The notes beneath the pieces were generated by a model. It made no database searches. It had not been told where the DNA came from and was given only the letters and a program-made list of their open reading frames with translations. Of a DNA stretch of 64,000 bases, positions 25,722 to 38,169 are shown piece by piece. A program made the position numbers and the translations under genes. This stretch comes from Mytilus edulis. Its lineage: Eukaryota; Mollusca; Bivalvia; Mytilida; Mytilidae. Every line of letters begins with the position of its first letter. The stretch's first letter is position 1. Where the stretch lies: contig NC_092349.1 in assembly GCF_963676685.1 (NCBI RefSeq), positions 80,860,604 to 80,924,603 on the forward strand, read 5' to 3'.

Positions 25722-26968
25722 ACTGTTTTGTTTAACTTTATTTTATATAGATGTCACTATTAGCATTTAGACACTAATGTTATTTTTACATTCAAAACTA
25801 AAATTTGTTTGCAATTTTTAAACATTTGTACAGTAAGTAATAGTGATTTTCAGCAATGATGCATTGAATTATTAAAATCATTAAAAGTCATTCAATATAA
25901 CTGATTTAGTGCTTCTCCATGCAAATTGATTTATTTGGTTTGTGGAACATCAACTACACAAAAAAGTACTTCTATTTTCATTGGTGCCAATTTTTTAAGG
26001 ATAAAGGAAAAAATATCCTTTTTGCAAATTATTAATTTTGTGCTATTACAAAGGTCTGCTTAAAAACCTACTTTGTTGAACATTTGAGTTAATTTTACCT
26101 GTATCCAAGAAATTCATTCAAATTGGTATCCTACTAATAATAATGAGTCGACAGTATGTAAAATTACAAAGGGAGATAATGCTGGATCTTTTGGGATTTT
26201 GTAAGTACCCACTTAGCTAGCCACATCCATTTTAGTGGAATAGTCCTCATGCTTGTCTATAGTAAGATTTTGGTATTTTGGAAATCCCCTATAGGCTAGC
26301 CACATCCATTATAATGGAATAGTTGTAATATGAGGTTGCTTTTGTGTAGATATTTCTTTCTATTCTCCTTTTGTTCATATTGAATGGAGATGTAAGTCAA
26401 CTATTGTAAACTCTCAATAAAAGTGATTTTCAATATTTACATTTGAAAATATACCTTTAAAAAGAGGAAATTAACAGAAAAATGATGACGGTGTCCATTT
26501 TATATTTTCACATGTAACCAATCAATATGGTTTCGTCATAAAACATATACATTAATAACAACATTTTTTTGTTTATCACATGTTATAATCATTTCATTCT
26601 TCATGAAGCCAAGAAAAATAAAAAGAGTTTTGTTGTCCCACTTGATCATAATATTTTTTACAAGAACAATGTTCTCTGTTATGTCTTTTTAAAATGGTTT
26701 CTATTTCAAATTGAAAGTGAAAGTAAAAGTTTCAAGAGCACTTTTTGATAATCATAGGCTGGTGTTAGAGTATTTGACCTTGATCTTTAATTTTGTTTGA
26801 CTTTCATTATCAACATCATTTGTATGAATGGAAGTGGTAAAAACATGTATGATGAGAGGAACTTTATTTTAAGTTTATTTTGTTGACTTTTGTGTGTTGT
26901 AGTTTGTTACAGCAGAAATATTTCAAATATCACCAAATAATATCATGTCATTTTATAACATTTGTTAT
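25722..26968. other. Region downstream of PRPF19
   Basis: AT-rich; no gene seen. A 30-bp text (agctagccacatccatt ... tggaatagt) occurs twice, at 26214 and 26296. Confidence 0.4.
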
Positions 26969-27186
26969 ATTGTAAACCAACTAATTTTCGTGAACGATTT
27001 ATTTTCACGATTTTGCGAGTAGAAAAAAATTACGCAAATATAAATCGTTGAGAATAGGTAAAACTTTGATTTTTCCTTAATTATCTTCATCAGGTTAATT
27101 TGGGAATCGTGAAATTAAATCATCGCTGTCAAATGGGATTAAAAGGGTGAAATAGAGTATCCTTGAAAATAAGTGGTTTACAGTAT
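26969..27186. mobile_element. MITE family F (ACTGTAAACCA ends), copy 1
   Basis: Begins attgtaaaccaactaatttt and ends ataagtggtttacagtat. The inverted terminus is TGTAAACCA/TGGTTTACA. The interior carries acgcaaatataaatcg, shared with copy 2 at 27608-27790. Confidence 0.75.
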
Positions 27187-27607
27187 TGAAAGAAAGAAGA
27201 ATCCATTTTAATATGTAATTATGTAAGAGACAGCTTTGTATTCAAGAATAAATGAATGTACAGTGATGGTTGTTTTTAATGGTTAAAAGTTTCCTGGAAA
27301 TAACTTGTTCATGTGAATTATACAGCATTTATTGCAATTGGTTAATTTAATCAACTTTATTTATCAAGATGTATTTTATCAATCATAAAATCAATATAGC
27401 TAAGACTCTATGTTAGAACAACATTTGTTAAATAAAAGCAAATTGCATACCTGACATTTTTGGCTCTTGAATATTGAAAAAAATTAGAAAAAAACACATT
27501 CAAGAAAATTGATAAAGATATGATAATTTTAGTTACATGAACAAATATATCAGGATCAACAGCTTTATAGAGGTACCTTGATAACAAAGCAGTGTTTTTC
27601 ATATAAT

Positions 27608-27790
27608 ATACTGTAAACCAACTTATTTCCGTGACCTTCATGAGTGAAAAAAATAACGCAAATATAAATCGTCACAAATATGTAAACTTGGATCTTTCCG
27701 TATTTAACTTCATGACGTAAATTTGAAAATCGGGAAATTAAATAGCCGCTATGTTGACTAGAAAGGAGTAGTTAGTTGGTTTTCAGTAGC
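27608..27790. mobile_element. MITE family F, copy 2
   Basis: Begins atactgtaaaccaacttatt and ends gttggttttcagtag. It shares acgcaaatataaatcg with copy 1 and has the same orientation. Confidence 0.75.
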
Positions 27791-28020
27791 TCTTAATATA
27801 CTGACTTGTCATCATGCCAACAAAAAAAGAAATAGTTTAACATAAGTATGATTTATATTGTAATTCCTAGTGTAAGGGTTTCATACTTGATTGTTGACAT
27901 TATCTACAGTATTGTGTGTCTATAGTTGCAGTTTTAGATAAGTTGTCAATTTGTATACAATGTAACTGTTACTACTGCTTTTTAACAAATAAACACTTGG
28001 TGTTCTTACTGATCTTATTT

Positions 28021-28295
28021 TTATGCCCCACCTACGATAGTTTTAGGGCATTATGTTTTCTGGTCTGTGCGTTCGTTCGTTTGTTCATTCGTCTGTCCCG
28101 CTTCAGGTTAAAGTTTTAGGTCAAGGTAGTTTTGAAGAAGTTGAAGTCCATTTCACATAGTACACATGTTCCCTATAATATGATCTTTCTAATTTAATGC
28201 CAAATTAAGAGTTTTGACCCCAATTTCACCGTCCACTAAACAGTAAAAATGAAAGTGCGGGTGGGGCATCCTTGTACTATGGACACATTCTTGTT
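28021..28295 (+). mobile_element. MITE family B, copy 3
   Basis: tatgccccacctacgatag at the left, gtggggcatccttgtac...acacattcttgtt at the right; colinear with 7411-7689. Confidence 0.78.
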
Positions 28296-28489
28296 TTATC
28301 AAGTTTTGAAAGGACTACAGTACATTTTCAACAAAAATGACTATTTTTGAATATCAAGAAAAGGTTTTATGTGAATATATTAGTTAAATATACTTGCCTG
28401 AATCAAGACGAAGAAATTTGGCAAAGATGCATTTGAAAAGATTTCTTTCATTTGTATAAAGACTACAGTAGTTTCAACAAAACTTATAG

Positions 28490-29746
28490 TATACACAGCA
28501 ATACGACGACACAAAGAGCCAAAACAAATATTGAGGTTAACTTTATTTAACTTATACAATACTGTTAAAAATTCTTTCTTATTATGAGTAATAGGATAAC
28601 TGTATTTGGTATGTGCATACCTTGCAAGGTCCTCATGCCTGTCAGACAGTTTTCAATTTGACCTTGACCTCATTTCATGGATCAGTGAACAAGATTTGGT
28701 TTTGGTGGTCAAGTCAATATCTCAGATACTATAAGCAATAGGTCTAGTATATTTGGTGTATGGAACTGGCAGGTGTCATCTGACCTTGACCTCATTTCAT
28801 AGTTCAGTGGTTATAGTTAAGTTTTTGTGTTTTGGTCTGTTTTTCTTAAACTGTATGCAATAGGTCTGCTATAATTGGTGTATGAAATGATTGTAAGATG
28901 AACATGTCTAGCTGGCGGTGTCATCTGACCTTGACCTCATTTTCATGGTTCAGTGGTCAAAGTAAAGTTTTTGAGTGTTGGTCATTTTTTCTAATACTAT
29001 ATGTAATACGTCAACTATATTTGGTGTATGGAAATATTTTATGATGTACATGTCAGTCTCACAGGTTTTGATTGACCTTGACCTCATTAATTGTTCATTG
29101 CTCAGTGTTAAGTTTTTGTGTTTTGGTCTAACTTTCTTTAAAACTATAAGCAATAGGTCAACTTTATTTGTTGTAACGAAGAATTGTAAGCTGCACATGT
29201 CTGTCTGGCATGGTTCATCTGACCTTGAACTCATTTTCATGGTTCATTGGTCAATGTTTAGTTTCTTTGTTAAGTCTGTTTCTTAGAATCTATAAGCAAT
29301 AGGTCAACTATATTACAGTGCTTATCCAGCAACCTTTGTGGTATCATATTAGCAATGGCTAAACAGTTTTCCAAAGAGCAGTTAGATTTCTTCTCCAACT
29401 ATTAAACTGATCACATATAAAATGTTTTAGCAGATTGCTCAAGTGAAAGGTTGTTAGTATGAAGTGAGTGCTGTGAAATTAAAATTAATATTTACCATCC
29501 AGTTCCAGTTATATGATGTCTTTGTCATGAATTTCAAACAAAATGATGACTTAACATAATATGAGTCATGAAAATTTTTAGAAAGTCCAATAAAACACTA
29601 AAATTAAATAATCTAACATCAAAACGCTTTAATGAACGTTTTCCCACTAATCATGGATGTGGGATATTTAGTATACACAGCAATACGACGACACAGAGCC
29701 AAAGCACATATTGAGGTGAATTTAATTTAACTTATACAATACTATA
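28490..29746. repeat. Truncated family C repeat flanked by direct repeats
   Basis: 28575-29315 holds about five TGACCTTGACCTCATT modules but lacks the family's hairpin head and terminal tail. A 75-bp direct repeat (gtatacacagcaatacgacg ... cttatacaatact) lies at 28490-28563 and again at 29671-29746, bracketing it and about 350 bp of unassigned sequence. Confidence 0.7.
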
Positions 29747-30622
29747 GATGAGTAATTGCATACTTCTGTATGACAAATGTTTATAATCAACGAGGCGAGG
29801 ATTATCATTTTCGACAAATGCCACGATGTTATTTGGGGTGTAACTAGTTGAGGGGAATTGCTTACACTACCGGCAAACCTGGCACCATCACCAATTTTAG
29901 TTAGCTGCATGTTCACGAATATAGTATACTAGTCTAGTAGTAGTTGCGACGATATAAGTTTTCAATACTTAGGACTGCTGGCCATTTTAACTACAAGAGA
30001 AAATATTTTCACCCTAGTTTTATGTTTGGTGGGATTTATATTTGCGAACCTTCTAGCAGTTACCCCACCACTGAAAGTTAATCCTGGCTACAGAAATGTG
30101 TGTGGTATTTTGATATTTGACCAAGTCTTGGTAAGATTAGGATCTTACTAAAAATTGTTATGATAATTCGTCCGTTTTGCTGATTTGACCTTTAATATTG
30201 GTTTATTAACCTTAAATGAAGTTTCAGCACCAAACAGTCATTTACCTTGTAAAGAAAGGAATGGGTTTGCTCCAAAGAGTTTCGCTTAAAATTTTGTCAT
30301 CTCACGCCCCCATTGAAAAACAACGCTTAAATGAAAAGAGGTCTCCCTTAGTTGAGATAATTTCTCGCGGAAAACCAGAATGGACATCTTTTTGTAATTT
30401 TGAACGAAAAGCATTAGTTCTGAAAGGTAAAATTAATTTTTAAAAAATTAAAAATTACGAATTTTAATAGAATGAAATTCAAAACAGTGTGGCTGTGGCC
30501 ATTGATTGACACATTAAATTCATCCATTGACTGGGACAATTTACGTGAACGTTTGTCTGTAACGACCACTGTTCACGACGTACCTACGATAGACATTTAA
30601 ACTGTGGGGTCACCAAAGGTTT
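29747..30622. other. Unassigned intergenic sequence
   Basis: Two short open frames (29722-29916 on -, 30216-30443 on +) are less AT-rich than their surroundings, but I do not recognise either protein and see no splice or start context that makes them genes. Confidence 0.35.
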
Positions 30623-30760
30623 CTTAACGCCTTTAATTATAAGATAATTCGAAAAATAAATCAGGAATAACCTTTATGTTTTGATTTATATAATTGATAT
30701 AAATCAAAACATCGTGTTATTTCTGATTAATTTTTCAAATTACTTTATTAAGGTGTTGAC
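30623..30760. repeat. Long imperfect palindrome, about 138 bp
   Basis: The arms taacgcctttaatta ... aaataaatcaggaataac and gttatttctgattaattttt ... ttattaaggtgttga are reverse complements around a centre ttttgatttatataattgat. The centre can form a near-continuous hairpin. Probably a foldback MITE. Confidence 0.75.
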
Positions 30761-30884
30761 TATACAATGTTACAGTACGGTACACTTGTTTCACTTGCTT
30801 ACCACATCTTGTTCGAGAATTAAGCTATCATGCATTTTTTTTTAAATGTTGACTTGTAAAAGCCATCGACATACACGTCAACCA

Positions 30885-31395
30885 ATGACACCAACGACCA
30901 GTATAACTTATGAAATCGATATAGATACGACTAATGACACCAACGACCAGTATATCTTATGACATCGATATAGATTACGACTTATGATACTGACGGTCAG
31001 CATAACTAGGACTAATGAAACTAACGGTCAGTATAACTTTTGACATCGATGAAGATTACGACTAATGAAACTGACGGTCAGTATAACTTTTGACATCGAT
31101 GAAGATTACGACTAATGAAACTGACGGTCAGTATAACTTTTGACATCGATATAGATTACGACTAATGACACTAACGGTCAGTATAACTTTTGACATCGAT
31201 ATAGATTACGACTAATGACACTGACGGTCAGCATAACTTTTGACATCGATATAGATTACGACTAATGAAACTAACGGTCAGTATAACTTTTGACATCGAT
31301 ATAGATTACGACTAATGACACTAACGGCCAGTATAAATTATGACATCGACAAACATCACAACCAATTACACCGACGGACAGTCATACACAAGAAT
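30885..31395. repeat. 50-bp satellite, subfamily 1 (about 10 units)
   Basis: The unit reads roughly actaatgacactaacggtca gtataacttttgacatcgat atagattacg, with 50-bp spacing exact across 31011-31320. The last unit shifts to the acaaccaattacaccgacgg form that characterises subfamily 2. Confidence 0.92.
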
Positions 31396-31475
31396 GAGGG
31401 ACATTTAAATTTTTACATTAATCAGAACACGTGATATGTCATTGACAAATCGTATAAATAGTTATCATTGATTTA

Positions 31476-32048
31476 AGGAGGCTCGCAGGTATAAGATTTT
31501 CAGAAAAAAATTTAACATTTATTTTTCATTACAAATTTTATTTAGTACCTTAAGTAGTTGTTACTTTATCATATGGTACAAAATTCATTCCATAAAATCA
31601 ATTCGTGTTGGCCCCAGGTGACTTATAAAATGTAGATATCATTGAAAAAAAGCTCCAAATTATCTCCCTTTGGTGCAAAAATGCATTTTTTTGGCATTAA
31701 AATGGAAATATCTTTTTTAACTCATCGGTGACCCATATTTTTTATTGTTGTTTTCGAATAACCTGTAAATAAACTAAATAAAGATAAAATCTAAGTGATT
31801 TCTGTAATTTAGTTCTCTTTTTATTTCGATATTACCGCTAATTTCGCCTATAAGTTCAACAGAAAAAAAGGGCATTAACAAAAATTTATGCTTCTTTCGA
31901 AGGCAGATTGTGAGCGTAGATGAACGGTGACCTCATTTTTTTATTTCGTTTTTCTATTAAGTATAAGATAAAGTTCTTTTGTAGAAAAATAAAGTGAAAT
32001 CCTATATTAAATTAAAAAAAAATGATTTAGACCCGCGAGCACCCTTAA
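31476..32048. mobile_element. MITE-like element with GCTCGCGGGT ends inside the satellite spacer
   Basis: The left end ggaggctcgcaggtataag is mirrored by gacccgcgagcaccctt at the right (reverse complement ggtgctcgcgggtc). The interior has T-rich text with no frame longer than 60 codons. Confidence 0.6.
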
Positions 32049-32775
32049 ACGGGAAACACTTATACCCTGTTATAATTTGTAGTATATCTTTTTTACCTTA
32101 AATGTAATGTAAAAAATCCATAGCAAGTGACATTTAAGAAGGATTTCCAAATATGATTCTTCAAAAAAATAGTTTTAAGTCAGCGTTTACTGCTGTCAAT
32201 GGCCATTTGAAAATAGAATTCATATCCCCCCTATGTTTCTATTGTGGTTATTGTACCTTCAGTTTTACTTTTAAAAAAATCATTAAATTCGTCGTAGTTA
32301 ATTTTTCCATAGCAGATAAGATTGAAAAATAATGAAACAATCTAATTATCAAGAAATTTCTTTTTTAAATCAATGTTTTCTGTTGTCAACTGCATTTTGA
32401 AATGCATAACCTCAGTTCGACAGATGTCGTATGTACAGTATACAAATGGATCGACATAATAGAAAGATTGACTTTATAAAAGTTTCTGCTTTGTCAACTT
32501 TCATTATTTAGAAATAAAAAGTTGTAATTGTTATTGAAAGTTCTATCGAGATTTGATACAGAAAAATGTATCAAAATGACGATTTTTGTTTATGAATTTG
32601 ATATCCACTGTGACATTTTGTTTTCATAACAACTATTTGATCATAATTGATATTTATTGAACACATTTTGAATTACAAAGTTGCTTCATATAAAATAGTT
32701 CATGAAAAAACAAAAAAACTATTTAAAAAAATTAGTGTAGTGTTGTTCAAAGAAAAATAATCTCAGAACTGAATT

Positions 32776-32850
32776 GTGACTTTTTGTCCTGTGACTTTTT
32801 GTCCGTGACTTTTTGTCTGTGACTTTTTGTCCTGTGACTTTCTGTCCTAC
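32776..32850. repeat. Minisatellite, unit gtgactttttgtcct (about 5 copies)
   Basis: Repeats of 14-16 bp: gtgactttttgtcctgtgac and variants, ending cctacattc. The final text cctgtgactttctgtcctac also occurs at about 60329-60350, downstream of the 1.1-kb array. Confidence 0.88.
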
Positions 32851-33046
32851 ATTCTCCGTATATACATGGCCATGATATATTTTGATAAAAAAAACGAACA
32901 ATAGAATAACACAGATACATTCAAAACCGAGGTTATGTCAATTTACCAAAATTATGAAGACTTATTTAAAAAACAGATACGAGATATCATGTGTCATAGT
33001 AAAATTATATCTCGGTGAGCAATTTAAAACTATCAGAGTTTTCTAT

Positions 33047-33890
33047 TTTGACATCGACATACACTGCAACCAATTACACCGACGGACAGTATAGCTTATG
33101 AAATCGACATACACTACAACCAATTACATCGACGGACAGTATAACTTATGACATCAACATACACTACAACTAATTACACCGACGGACAGTATAACTTATG
33201 ACATCAACATACACTACAACTAATTACATCGACGGACAGTATAACTAATGACATCGACAAACACTACAACTAATTACATCGACGGACAGTATAACTTATG
33301 ACATCAACATACACTACAACTAATTACACCGACGGACAGTATAACTTATGACATCAACATACACTACAACTAATTACACCGACGGACAGTATAACTTATG
33401 ACATCAACATACACTACAACTAATTACATCGACGGACAGTATAACTAATGACATCGACAAACACTACAACCAATTACATCGACGGACAGTATAACTTATG
33501 ACATCGACAAACGCTACAACCAATTACATCGACGGACAGTATAACTTATGACATCGGCATACACTACAACCAATTACATCGACGGACAGTATAACTTATG
33601 ACATCGACAAACACTACAACCAATTACACCGACGGACAGTATAACTTATGACATCAACATACACTACAACTAATTACACCAACGGACAGTATAACTAATG
33701 ACATCGACATACACTACATCCGATTACACCGACATACACTACAACCAATCACACCGAAGGACAGTATACCTTATGACATCGACATACGCTACAACCAATG
33801 ACACTCGACGGGCAGTATAGCTTATGACATCGACATACACTACAACCAATATCAATGATACCGACGGCGATTACAACTGTAAACACTAAC
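33047..33890. repeat. 50-bp satellite, subfamily 2 (about 16 units)
   Basis: The unit is near gacatcaacatacactacaa ctaattacaccgacggacag tataacttat, with exact 50-bp spacing from 33110 to 33720 and decay at the right edge. Confidence 0.93.
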
Positions 33891-35125
33891 AAAAATAATA
33901 ACTAAATACACGTATGAACATTTCAACTAATGACACTCATCTATCACGGCCATTACAACTAATGACACTCACGGCCATTACAACTAACGGCACTCACGGC
34001 CATTATAAATTACGGCACTCACGACATTATAACTAACGGCACTCAAGACCATGTATAACTAACGGCACTCACGGCCAAAATAACTAACGACACGCACGCC
34101 ATTATAACCAACGGCACTCACATGCATTAAAACTACGACCCAACGACCTTATAACTAACGGCTCTCACGGCCATTACAACAAACGGCACACACGGCCATT
34201 ATTATAACTAACGACACCCACGGCCATTACACACATCAGCACTCAAGACCATTTAAAACTAACGACACTCACGGCCAATTTACTAACGGCACTCACGGAC
34301 ATAACTACTGACACTTACGGACATTTCATTTTATAGCACTCACGGGAATTATAATTCATGGCACTTGTGGAATTACCATTGACAACATCCACACCCATTA
34401 TAACTAATGGCACTCGCAACCATTATAACTCACGGCACTCACGTCATTATAACTAATGACACTGACGTCATTCTAACTAACAGCACTCACGTCATAATAA
34501 CTAACGGCACACATTACATTATAACTCACGGCACTCACGTCATTATAACCCACGACCATCGCGTCATTATAACTAACGGCACTCACGTCATTAAAACTCA
34601 CAGCACTCACGTCATTGTATCTCACGGCACTCACCTCATTATAACTAACGACACTCGCGTCATTATAACTAACGACACTCGCGTCATTATAACTTATGGC
34701 ACTCGCATCAATATAACAATCGACACTCACGTCACTATAACTAACAGTTCTCGCGTCATTATAACTAATGGCACTCATGGACATTATAACTAACGATACT
34801 CACGGCCAATATAACTAAAGGCACTCACAGACATTATTTAAAGACACTCACGGCCATTATAAGTAACGGCACTCACGTCCATTATAACTAGCGACACTCA
34901 CATCATAATAACTGGCACTCGGGGCAATTATAATAAACGATACCCACGGCTATTATAACAAATGACACTCATGGACATTTTAAACTGCGGCACAAATGGT
35001 CTTATAACAAACGACACTCACGGCCATTAAAACTAACGACTCAACGGCTTTACAACTAACGGCACTCATGGCCATTATAACTGACAGTATCCACGGCCAG
35101 TATAACTAACGACACTAACGGCCAT
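33891..35125. repeat. 24-25-bp satellite, subfamily 3
   Basis: The monomer is near cactcacggccattataact aacgg with frequent variation (gtcatt, cgcgtc). Between 34407 and 34793 the period is a steady 24 bp, so both strands stay open as an 8-residue repeat (THVIITNG-like on +). Confidence 0.88.
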
Positions 35126-37480
35126 TTAAGTAACGGCACTCACGGCCAATTTAAGTAACGGCACTCATACCCATTCTTACTAACAAAACTTGCGGCCATT
35201 ATAAGTAACGGCACTCATACCCATTCTTACTAACAAAACTCGCAGCCATTATAAGTAACGGCACTCTTACCCATTCTTACTAACAAAACTCGCGGCCATT
35301 ATAAGTAACGGCACTCATACCCATTCTTACTTACAAAACTTGCGGCCATTATAAGTAACGGCACTCATACCCATTCTTACTAACAAAACTCGCGGCCATT
35401 ATAAGTAACGGCACTCATACTCATTCTTACTTACAAAACTTGCGGCCATTATAAGTAACGGAACCCATACCCATTCTTACTTACAAAACTTGCGGCCATT
35501 ATAAGTAACGGCACTCATACCCATTCTTACTAACAAAACTCGCGGCCATTATAAGTAACGTCACTCATACCTATTCTTACTTACAAAACTTGCGGCCATT
35601 ATAAGTAACAGCACTCATACCCATTCTTACTAACAAAACTCGCGGCCATTATAAGTAACGGCACTCATACCCATTCTTACTAACAAAACTCGCGGCCATT
35701 ATAAGTAACGGCACTCATACCCATTCTTACTTAAAAAACTTGCGGCCATTATAAGTAACGGCAATCATACCCATTCTTACTAACAAAACTCGCGGCCATT
35801 ATAAGTAACGGCACTCATACCGGCCATTCTTACTAACAAAACTTGCGGCCATTATAAGTAACGGCACTCATACCCATTCTTACTAACAAAACTTGCGGCC
35901 ATTATAAGTAACGGCACTCATACCAATTCTTACTTACAAAACTTGCGGCCATTATAACTAACGGCAATCATACCCATTCTTACTAACAAAACTCGCGGCC
36001 ATTATAAGTAACGGCACTCATACCCATTCTTACTAACAAAACTTGCGACCATTATAAGTAACGGCACTCATACCCATTCTTACTAACAAAACTTGCAGCC
36101 ATTATAAGTAACGGCACTCATACCCATTCTTAATAACAAAACTTGCGGCCATTATAAGTAACGGAACCCATACCCATTCTTACTAACAAAACTCGCGGCC
36201 ATTATAACTAACGGCACTCATACCAATTCTTACTAACAAAACTCGTGGCCATTATAAGTAACGGCACTCATACCCATTCTTAATAACAAAACTCGCGGCC
36301 ATTATAAGTAACGGCACTCATACCCATTCTTACTTACAAAACTTGCGGCCATTATAAGTAACGGCACTCATACCCATTCTTACTAACAAAACTTGCGGCC
36401 ATTATAAGTAACGGCACTCATACCCATTCTTACTAACAAAACTTGCAGCCATTATAAGTAACGGCACTCATACCCATTCTTAATAACAAAACTCGCGGCC
36501 ATTATAAGTAACGGCACTCATACCCATTCTTACTTACAAAACTTGCGGCCATTATAAGTAACGGCACTCATACCCATTCTTACTAACAAAACTTGCGGCC
36601 ATTATAAGTAACGGCACTCATACCCATTCTTACTTACAAAACTTGCAGCCATTATAAGTAACGGCACTCATACCCATTCTTACTTACAAAACTTGCGGCC
36701 ATTATAAGTAACGGCACTCATACCCATTCTTACTAACAAAACTTGCGGCCATTATAAGTAACGGCACTCATACCCATTCTTACTAACAAAACTTGCGGCC
36801 ATTATAAGTAACGGCACTCATACCCATTCTTACTTACAAAACTGGCGGCCATTATAAGTAACGGCACTCATACCCATTCTTACTTACAAATCTTACTTAC
36901 AAAACTGGCGGCCATTATAAGTAACGGCACTCATACCCATTCTTACTTACAAAACTTGCGGCCATTATAAGTAACGGCACTCATACCCATTCTTACTAAC
37001 AAAACTCGCGGCCATTATAAGTATCGGCTCTCATACCCATTCTTACTAACAAAACTCGCGGCCATTATAAGTAATGGCACTCATACCCATTCTTACTAAC
37101 AAAACTTGCGGCCATTATAAGTAACGGCACTCATACCCATTCTTACTAACAAAACTTGCGGCCATTATAAGTAACGGCACTCATACCCATTCTTACTTAC
37201 AAAACTTGCGGCCATTATAAGTAACAGCACTCATACCCATTCTTAATAACAAAACTCGCGGCCATTATAAGTAACGGCACTCATACCCATTCTTACTTAC
37301 AAAACTCGCGGCCATTATAAGTAACGGCACTCATACCCATTCTTACTAACAAAACTCGCGGCCATTATAACTAACGGCACTCATACCCATTCTTACTAAC
37401 AAAACTTGCGGCCATTTTAAGTAACGGCACTCATACCCATTCTTACTAACAAAACTTGCGGCCATTATAAGTAACGACCC
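35126..37480. repeat. 50-bp satellite, subfamily 4 (about 47 units)
   Basis: The unit is ataagtaacggcactcatac ccattcttactaacaaaact cgcggccatt. Each half resembles a subfamily 3 monomer (taa-taac...ccatt), so the 50-mer is a dimer of 25-mers. Variants (cgcggcc/tgcggcc/tgcagcc, taac/ttac/ataac) recur with spacing near 350 bp around 36090-36490, hinting at a seven-unit higher order. A single 15-bp internal duplication is at about 36890. Confidence 0.95.
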
Positions 37481-38169
37481 TCACTGACATAACTACCGAT
37501 ACTCACAGACATTTCATTTTATAGCACTCATGGTCATTATAAATCATGGCGCTCAAGGGCATAACCACTGACACTCACGGACATTATAAATAATACCAGT
37601 GTAACAAACATTACAACTATGATAGCCTTGCACGTTGACACTTAAAGATAGTACAAATTATGACATCAACACAGTACAATGACGTCAATGGAGAGTACTA
37701 AACTAATGGCACAACTTTCAATTTTTGTGTGCTAATTTGAACATTTTTTGCAGATTTCGAGATTGCGAAACTATATCAATTTCAGCAAGATAAATACTTG
37801 ATGGGGGTCGCAATTCTGTGTTATCATTTTTCCATGAACTTTAAAATTTTCTACAATGCTTCATATACACTGAAGATGTGCACACCACTTTGTAAATACA
37901 TTTTAAAAAGGGAAAATATAATCTTTCTCAAGTATTTGTAACTGTACAATCCTGGCTTTCCTTTAAAACATCTATTTGAATGCTAGTTTTATATTTTAAA
38001 TAACTGATCTATAAAGCAGACGAATAACTATTATACCATATGGTTTAAAAAAAAATAGACCCTTAACAACTTTTTGATATATACTTTAGAATAAACTGCG
38101 AACATTTCTAAACATGAAGCATAGGAATTACTAATTAATTTCTTTTTCTTTTTTTTTTTGAAAGGAATT
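37481..38169. other. Satellite edge and unassigned sequence
   Basis: Degenerate satellite monomers continue to about 37600 (cactcatggtcattataaat). After 37700 nothing is recognised until the GNAT pseudogene. Confidence 0.5.

Larger units (their letters stand above)
31396..33046. other. 1.65-kb spacer between satellite blocks
   Basis: Non-satellite, AT-rich sequence between two blocks of the same satellite. It holds the MITE at 31476-32048 and the microsatellite at 32776-32850; the rest is unassigned. Confidence 0.6.

Noticed and set aside
34407..34793. Antifreeze-like or glycoprotein octapeptide gene
   Set aside because: Both strands are open because of the 24-bp period. There is no start context, signal peptide or splice structure, so I kept it only as a low-interest finding.
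35126..37480. CRISPR-like array
   Set aside because: There are no unique spacers: whole 50-bp units repeat with scattered substitutions, in an animal genome.
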